Assembly (NCBI RefSeq): GCF_013373065.1
Contig: NZ_JABXIN010000023.1
Span: forward strand, 25,339-89,338
Length of the DNA: 64,000 nt
Origin: Algoriphagus sp.
GTDB lineage: Bacteria > Bacteroidota > Bacteroidia > Cytophagales > Cyclobacteriaceae
Direction: 5' to 3'
Positions 59,212 to 64,000 of this stretch are shown one piece after another. The notes below the pieces were generated by a model, which was given only the letters and a program-made list of their open reading frames with translations, ran no database searches and was not told the DNA's origin. The translations under genes were made by a program, and so were the position numbers. Each line of letters starts with the position of its first letter. Within the stretch, counting starts at the first letter, position 1.

Positions 59212-59664
59212 ATGACATCAAACTCCAACTTGGATTTTTTTAAATCACAAATAGGAAAAACGCTGGATAAGGGGCCTTCAGGAGCGGGTAATTGGTTAGC
59301 TGGTGTGCTACTTGAAGTGGAATTAGGCTATGCGAAAGTTTCGTATGAAATCCGTCCCGATATGTGTAATCCTGCTAAAATCCTTCATGGAGGTATTGCT
59401 TCGCTGATGATGGATGATGTGATTGGAATGGCCAATTTTATTACGGAGTCTGAGTTTTTAATGACGACGATCAACTTAAATGTTGATTTTCTTTCGTCTG
59501 TTAAATTGGGTGAAAAAGTAGAAGTTTCTGCCAAATTGGTTCGAACCGGAGCAAACCTGAATCATTGGGAATCCGTTATCCGAAAAGAATCTGGAAAGAT
59601 CGTAGCGAAGGCTAGTTCTAATATGATTAAAACCCACAAAAGACTAAGCGATTTAGGATTTTAA
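59212..59664 (+). CDS. PaaI-type hotdog thioesterase
   Basis: This 150-residue hotdog-fold protein has the PaaI signature CNPAKILHGGIASLMMDDVIGMA (HGG plus following Asp/Glu), then INLNVDFLSSVKLGEKVEVSAKLVRTG. It would hydrolyse acyl- or aryl-CoA thioesters. It is the last gene of the run that includes the decarboxylase and hypothetical gene, and it faces the minus-strand methyltransferase with 107 bp of AT-rich DNA between. Confidence 0.9.
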   Translation: MTSNSNLDFFKSQIGKTLDKGPSGAGNWLAGVLLEVELGYAKVSYEIRPDMCNPAKILHGGIASLMMDDVIGMANFITESEFLMTTINLNVDFLSSVKLGEKVEVSAKLVRTGANLNHWESVIRKESGKIVAKASSNMIKTHKRLSDLGF

Positions 59665-59771
59665 ACTATTTAAAATTTAATTTTATCAAATTCAAAAAAC
59701 TGCTTTATTGAATAAATAAGCCTTATTTTACTTTGGAGGTCTTTTGATTTCTGATACCGATTTTTGCAAGA

Positions 59772-60305
59772 CTAGAACTGCTCAAGCTTTACCATAAAAT
59801 CCCAAAGCGTGATTCCCATCGTTACGGCTATGTTGAGTGAGTGCTTGGTCCCCAATTGAGGGATTTCCAACACATGGTCACAGGCTTTTAATACCTCTTC
59901 TTCTACTCCAAATACCTCATTTCCGAATACCAAAGCATATTTACATTCTTTCTGAGGATGGAATTCATGCAAAAAAATGGATCGGTCTACTTGTTCTAGT
60001 CCGCAAATTTGAAAACCTTCTTTCTTTAGCTTTTCTATTGCTTCTAAAGTACTGGAGCAATACTCCCAATCTACAGATTCCGTTGCTCCCAAAGCGGTTT
60101 TTTGAATATCCCGATGGGGTGGTTTGCCGGTAATCCCGCAAAGGTAGATTTTCTCGATTCGAAAAGCGTCTCCTGTTCGAAAAGCAGATCCTACATTGTT
60201 AAGGCTTCGGACATTATCCAATACCAAGCATAAAGGAGACTTTTGGGTTTCTTTAAACTCTTCGACAGAAAGCCGTTCGAGTTCATCCATGCTTAATTTC
60301 TTCAT
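59772..60305 (-). CDS. SpoU/TrmH-family RNA 2'-O-methyltransferase
   Basis: The 177-residue SPOUT protein has all three motifs: LDNVRSLNNVGSAFRTGDAF (motif 1), LVFGNEVFGV (motif 2) and LNIAVTMGITLWDF (motif 3). It would methylate a ribose in tRNA or rRNA, using SAM bound in the trefoil knot. It lacks an N-terminal substrate-binding domain, so it is a minimal TrmL/TrmH-type. It diverges from mutS with 75 bp between. Confidence 0.9.
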   Translation of the reverse strand: MKKLSMDELERLSVEEFKETQKSPLCLVLDNVRSLNNVGSAFRTGDAFRIEKIYLCGITGKPPHRDIQKTALGATESVDWEYCSSTLEAIEKLKKEGFQICGLEQVDRSIFLHEFHPQKECKYALVFGNEVFGVEEEVLKACDHVLEIPQLGTKHSLNIAVTMGITLWDFMVKLEQF

Positions 60306-60380
60306 CTTTTTTGAACTACCTTGCTTATGGATTAATTTCAGCTTTTATTCAATCCCCAAAAATAACAGAATTTAGTAGGC

Positions 60381-62984
60381 ATGAGTAAGTCCAAAGATGG
60401 CAAGGAAACACCCTTAATGAAGCAATACAATGCAATTAAAGCGAAACATCCGGGTGCTTTGTTGCTTTTTCGAGTGGGAGACTTTTATGAAACATTTGGG
60501 GAAGATGCAATCATTGCCAGCAAGGTGCTTGATATCGTCCTTACCAAACGGGCAAACGGAGCGGCTTCTCATATAGAACTAGCAGGTTTTCCGCATCATT
60601 CGCTAGACACCTATCTTCCAAAATTGGTTCGGGCAGGAAACCGAGTAGCTATCTGTGACCAATTGGAAGACCCTAAATCCGTCAAAGGTATTGTTAAGCG
60701 CGGGGTAACGGAATTGGTGACTCCCGGACTTTCTTACAACGACCAAGTTCTTGATACTCGTAAAAATAATTATCTAGCATCCATCTATTTTGGAAAGGAT
60801 AAGCATGGAATAGCCTTCCTTGATGTTTCCACGGGTGAGTTTATGTGTGCGGAAGGAAGTCCGGCTTATCTTGAAAAATTACTACAAAGCTTTGCTCCCT
60901 CAGAAATCATTTATTCGAAGGCAGCCAAGCAGCAGGCTTCCGAATTGATTAAAAATGACTTTATCACGTTTCATTGCGAGGATTGGGTTTTCCAGTATGA
61001 TTTTGCTTATGAAAAACTAAAAAATCATTTCGGAACGGCTAGTTTGAAGGGTTTTGGTGTAGAAGACTTGGAAATGGGAACAGTCGCTGCTGGTGGGATT
61101 CTTTATTATTTGGAGGAAACTGAGCATAAAGAAATTCAGCATATTTCAGCGATTTCCCGAATAGCAGAAGAAAAATATGTCTGGTTAGATAAGTTTACCA
61201 TCCGAAACTTGGAATTGGTATTTCCTCAGCACGAAGGTGGCGTACCACTTATTCAAATATTAGATCAGACCGTCACCCCCATGGGCTCGCGGATGATGAA
61301 AAAATGGATGGTCTTGCCTTTAAAGGAAAAGGGACCTATTGAAGAACGACAAAACGTTGTCGATTTTTTCTTCCAAAATTCCTTTCTGATTGATGAGATG
61401 CTTTCTCACCTCCGATTGATTGGAGACTTGGAGCGCTTGATTTCGAAGGTTGTGGTTGGCAGGGCCAATCCGAGGGAAATGAATCAAATCAAGCGCGCCT
61501 TGAAAGCCTCTTTGCCTATCAAGGATCTCCTGAAGCAACAGAATAACCCGACCTTGAAGCGCTTAGCAGATCAGATTCACTCCTGTGAATTTCTTCTGGA
61601 AAAAATCGATCGTGAACTTCAAGAAGACGCTCCCATGCTCGTGCATCAAGGAGGCGTAATCAAGGATGGAGTAGATCCAGAACTGGATGAGTATCGTTCT
61701 TTGGCGAGCAAGGGGAAGGATTTTTTGGTACAAATTCAGCAGCGGGAAGTTCAAAAAACAGGAATTTCTTCCTTGAAAATAGCCTACAACAAAGTCTTTG
61801 GCTATTATTTGGAGGTCACACATGCACATAAGGACAAGGTTCCCCAAGAATGGATTCGAAAGCAGACCTTAGTCAATGCTGAGCGCTACATTACCCCCGA
61901 ACTCAAGGAGTATGAGGAAAAAATCCTGAATGCAGAAGAGCGCATGGTTGCTCTGGAGCAAAAATTCTTTGCCGCTTTAGTGGAGGAGGCTGCCCAGTAT
62001 GTAACTCAAATCCAGCAAAATGCCCGTGTGATCGGAACCTTGGACGCATTGCTCTCTTTTGCACAAGTGGCATTATCCAATCACTATGTCAAACCAAAGA
62101 TTGCTGAAACGGATAGCTTAGAAATCAAAGATGGACGACACCCTGTCATCGAAAAGCAACTACCCCCTGGCGAAGACTATGTTCCCAATGATATTTATTT
62201 GGACCATGAAAGCCAGCAAATCTTAATAATTACCGGGCCCAATATGGCAGGTAAATCTGCATTGCTCAGACAGACTGCTTTGATTGTGCTGATGGCGCAA
62301 ATGGGAAGTTTTGTGCCGGCCTCTTTCGCACGAATTGGAATTATTGACAAGGTCTTCACCCGTGTCGGTGCATCAGATAATTTGTCAAAAGGCGAATCTA
62401 CCTTTATGGTGGAAATGACCGAGACGGCAAGTATCTTGAACAACCTTTCCGACCGAAGTTTGGTGTTGATGGACGAAATCGGAAGAGGTACCTCTACCTA
62501 TGATGGGATATCAATTGCTTGGTCCATTGTCGAATATTTGCACAATCATCCAACATTCAAGGCAAAAACCCTATTTGCTACCCACTATCATGAACTCAAT
62601 CAACTGACAGAGGATTTTCCGAGAATAAAAAACTTTAATGTTTCAGTTAAGGAAGTAGGCAACAAAGTCATTTTCATGCGGAAATTAAAACCAGGAGGTA
62701 GTGAACACAGTTTTGGTATTCATGTAGCACAAATGGCTGGAATGCCGAACCCTATTGTTTTACGGGCTTCTGAGATTATGAGTCACTTGGAAAAGGACAA
62801 AGACTTGCAAAAAGGAAAGGATCAATTGAAGTCCGTTCCAAAAAACAATTATCAATTAAGTCTCTTTGAAATGGATCCTAAATTTAAAGAAGCGAAGGAG
62901 CTTTTAGACCAAATTGACATCAATACGATTTCTCCAATCGAGGCACTTTTAAAACTTCATGAAGTAAAAAAGAAACTCGATTAA
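60381..62984 (+). CDS. mutS: DNA mismatch repair protein MutS
   Basis: MutS has 867 residues. GDFYETF at residues 33-39 contains the Phe-x-Glu mismatch-recognition motif (F35 Y36 E37). The ATPase domain has Walker A GPNMAGKS at 619-626 and LVLMDEIGRGTSTYDGISIAWSI as Walker B/signature region, then ATHYHELNQL. The C-terminal region with LLDQIDINTISPIEALLKLHEVKKKL is typical. It recognises mismatches and recruits MutL. Upstream is the divergent SPOUT gene. Confidence 0.97.
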   Translation: MSKSKDGKETPLMKQYNAIKAKHPGALLLFRVGDFYETFGEDAIIASKVLDIVLTKRANGAASHIELAGFPHHSLDTYLPKLVRAGNRVAICDQLEDPKSVKGIVKRGVTELVTPGLSYNDQVLDTRKNNYLASIYFGKDKHGIAFLDVSTGEFMCAEGSPAYLEKLLQSFAPSEIIYSKAAKQQASELIKNDFITFHCEDWVFQYDFAYEKLKNHFGTASLKGFGVEDLEMGTVAAGGILYYLEETEHKEIQHISAISRIAEEKYVWLDKFTIRNLELVFPQHEGGVPLIQILDQTVTPMGSRMMKKWMVLPLKEKGPIEERQNVVDFFFQNSFLIDEMLSHLRLIGDLERLISKVVVGRANPREMNQIKRALKASLPIKDLLKQQNNPTLKRLADQIHSCEFLLEKIDRELQEDAPMLVHQGGVIKDGVDPELDEYRSLASKGKDFLVQIQQREVQKTGISSLKIAYNKVFGYYLEVTHAHKDKVPQEWIRKQTLVNAERYITPELKEYEEKILNAEERMVALEQKFFAALVEEAAQYVTQIQQNARVIGTLDALLSFAQVALSNHYVKPKIAETDSLEIKDGRHPVIEKQLPPGEDYVPNDIYLDHESQQILIITGPNMAGKSALLRQTALIVLMAQMGSFVPASFARIGIIDKVFTRVGASDNLSKGESTFMVEMTETASILNNLSDRSLVLMDEIGRGTSTYDGISIAWSIVEYLHNHPTFKAKTLFATHYHELNQLTEDFPRIKNFNVSVKEVGNKVIFMRKLKPGGSEHSFGIHVAQMAGMPNPIVLRASEIMSHLEKDKDLQKGKDQLKSVPKNNYQLSLFEMDPKFKEAKELLDQIDINTISPIEALLKLHEVKKKLD

Positions 62985-63033
62985 TTTTGTAGATAATTCA
63001 TATATTGATTCAAATGTAATTCCCAGATGCATT

Positions 63034-63831
63034 ATGGATAAGGTATTATTAAAGGACCTTAAAAAACAGGATAAATACACAAAATTTTTTCAAAAATGGG
63101 CAGAGCAGGAGTTTGAAACTCACCCCAACGAACGGATGCTCATTGATAACCTTGAAACCCTCAGTCAGAGTATTGGTTTACGGGAAGGCTTGGTAATAGC
63201 CTGTTTTGATTATCGTAATTTGAATTTGGCTTTTTTTACTGGTGAGGTGGAAAAAATAACAGGCTATCCCGAATCAATTTTTCGAAAAAAGGGCATGGAA
63301 GCATCCTTTGCCATGCTTCATCCGGAAGATCGGGAGGAGATGTTCAAGTTTCAAAAGATTGTTTTTGAAAATTTTCATCAGCTTTCTTTAAAGGAACGCC
63401 ACACTTTTGAGTTTTCCTATATCACTCGATGGGTGCATCGCACAACCCAGGAAATTAAATGGGTGATGGCAAAAGTCCGTCCTTATTTAATTGACGAAGC
63501 GGGTAATTTTGCGATGGATTTGCATATAATTTTTCAAATGCAGACTCCTCCAAAACTGAAATCCTACGATTGGACTTATTCTTACATTCAGGATGATGGT
63601 ACCAGGGTTCTAGTCACAAAAGACTCTCCTAGCAATAAGGAAATCAAGCTGACCAAAAAAGAAAAAGAAATTATCAAGTTGATTTTGGATGGCAACTCTT
63701 CCAAAATGATCGCTGACCAATTGAATATTTCTGCAAACACAGTTGCTACTCACCGAAAGAATATTCTTCGAAAATTGGGTGCAAAAAATATGGGAGAGAT
63801 GGTTAAAATCGTGGCTTCTTACGATTTTTAG
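63034..63831 (+). CDS. LuxR-type transcriptional regulator with PAS-like N-terminus
   Basis: The 265-residue protein ends with a LuxR/GerE HTH (LTKKEKEIIKLILDGNSSKMIADQLNISANTVATHRKNILRKLGAKN at about 207-254). The N-terminal part (about 50-175) looks like a PAS domain with FTGEVEKITGYPESIF and MLHPEDREEMF. No receiver domain or phospho-accepting Asp is obvious, so it probably senses a ligand or redox cue through PAS. It starts 49 bp after mutS and precedes the tRNA-Gly gene. Confidence 0.86.
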   Translation: MDKVLLKDLKKQDKYTKFFQKWAEQEFETHPNERMLIDNLETLSQSIGLREGLVIACFDYRNLNLAFFTGEVEKITGYPESIFRKKGMEASFAMLHPEDREEMFKFQKIVFENFHQLSLKERHTFEFSYITRWVHRTTQEIKWVMAKVRPYLIDEAGNFAMDLHIIFQMQTPPKLKSYDWTYSYIQDDGTRVLVTKDSPSNKEIKLTKKEKEIIKLILDGNSSKMIADQLNISANTVATHRKNILRKLGAKNMGEMVKIVASYDF

Positions 63832-63883
63832 AACTTCTATTTTGATCCAGGAGAAAAATTGGAAAAAATTCCTGATTGAAATA

Positions 63884-63913
63884 TTGTAAAAATCCCAAGT
63901 AGCCGTACCTTTG
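63884..63913 (+). promoter_or_regulatory. promoter of the tRNA-Gly gene, Bacteroidota consensus
   Basis: TTG (63884-63886), exactly 19 bp, TACCTTTG (63906-63913): a perfect match to the Bacteroidota -33/-7 consensus. It lies 43 bp upstream of the first base of the tRNA. Confidence 0.75.
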
Positions 63914-63955
63914 CATCCACAAACGGCTCGATTGGACGAATCGAGAATGAAATAA

Positions 63956-64000
63956 GCGAGAGTAGCTCAGTTGGTAGAGCACAACCTTGCCAAGGTTGGG
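63956..64000 (+). tRNA. tRNA-Gly (anticodon GCC), 3' partial
   Basis: The 5' half of a tRNA: acceptor strand GCGAGAG from 63956, D-arm GCTC...GAGC, and anticodon stem-loop CAACC-TTGCCAA-GGTTG with anticodon GCC (glycine). The window ends inside the variable region, so the T-arm and 3' end are missing. The promoter is upstream. Confidence 0.9.

Noticed and set aside
59665..59771. Inverted repeats between the thioesterase and the SPOUT gene as a terminator
   Set aside because: The arms are short and AT-only, and the T tract is not next to them.
1..64000. CRISPR arrays, insertion sequences, integrases, prophage genes, rRNA
   Set aside because: No transposase, integrase or phage structural protein and no regularly spaced direct repeats of CRISPR length were seen. 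The only periodic repeats are the two 35-bp heptamer arrays.

Overview
The window looks like the chromosome of a free-living, aerobic, probably marine or aquatic Bacteroidota of the Cytophagales type (Algoriphagus/Cyclobacteriaceae-like; a genus-level guess from memory of protein families, not from a search). Supporting signs are a GldB gliding lipoprotein, PorT-like and DUF6090-type proteins, a bacillithiol-transferase-like DinB protein, a four-helix-bundle IVP gene, few Shine-Dalgarno sequences, and promoters of the Bacteroidota type (TTG, about 19 bp, TAnnTTTG), the clearest upstream of a tRNA-Gly cut by the right edge. I see no insertion sequence, prophage, CRISPR array or rRNA.

Layout. 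(1) 1-14.75 kb: an electron-transfer and inorganic-carbon module. It holds an Rnf operon (rnfD partial, G, E, A, a four-Cys membrane miniprotein, a plant-type ferredoxin-NADP reductase, rnfB), a 2-oxoacid:ferredoxin oxidoreductase (korA, korB) with an unusual third ferredoxin-domain protein, and a divergent CbbR-like LysR regulator next to dabB-dabA, the DAB inorganic-carbon pump. A decayed copy of the ferredoxin-protein tail lies just beyond dabA. (2) 14.8-23 kb: small membrane and hypothetical proteins, a cupredoxin-like lipoprotein, two outer-membrane barrels, a secreted esterase. (3) 23-36.2 kb: a mainly minus-strand exopolysaccharide cluster (Wzy/ligase, GT2, Wzx, Wzz, Wza, radical SAM, GT4, AsnB) with nth, and gldB on the plus strand. 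(4) 36.3-39.4 kb: a DmpA-type peptidase and a cNMP-domain patatin phospholipase. (5) 39.4-47.8 kb: a minus-strand beta-oxidation operon (MarR regulator, fadN-like, an IVP cassette, fadA, fadE) and an acyl-CoA synthetase. (6) 47.8-55.1 kb: a likely replication-origin neighbourhood, with a 473-bp DnaA-box-rich intergenic region, mnmG, and two ParB sites (parS) between mnmG and ybeY, then a small ATPase, exonuclease III and others. (7) 55.1-64 kb: comF, a DinB protein, an SDR, an aromatic amino acid decarboxylase, a thioesterase, an SpoU methylase, mutS, a LuxR-type regulator and tRNA-Gly.

How the parts may work together. In region 1, Rnf could spend the ion gradient to reduce ferredoxin with NADH, and the FNR could exchange electrons with NADPH. 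KorAB could then run in the carboxylating direction (succinyl-CoA + CO2 to 2-oxoglutarate), with DabAB supplying CO2/bicarbonate under the CbbR-like regulator. Each family's function is established, but the combined module in a presumed heterotroph is my inference and is the most interesting hypothesis in the window. The oriC/parS pair is the second strong signal, and the heptamer-flanked IVP cassette inside the fatty-acid operon is the third.
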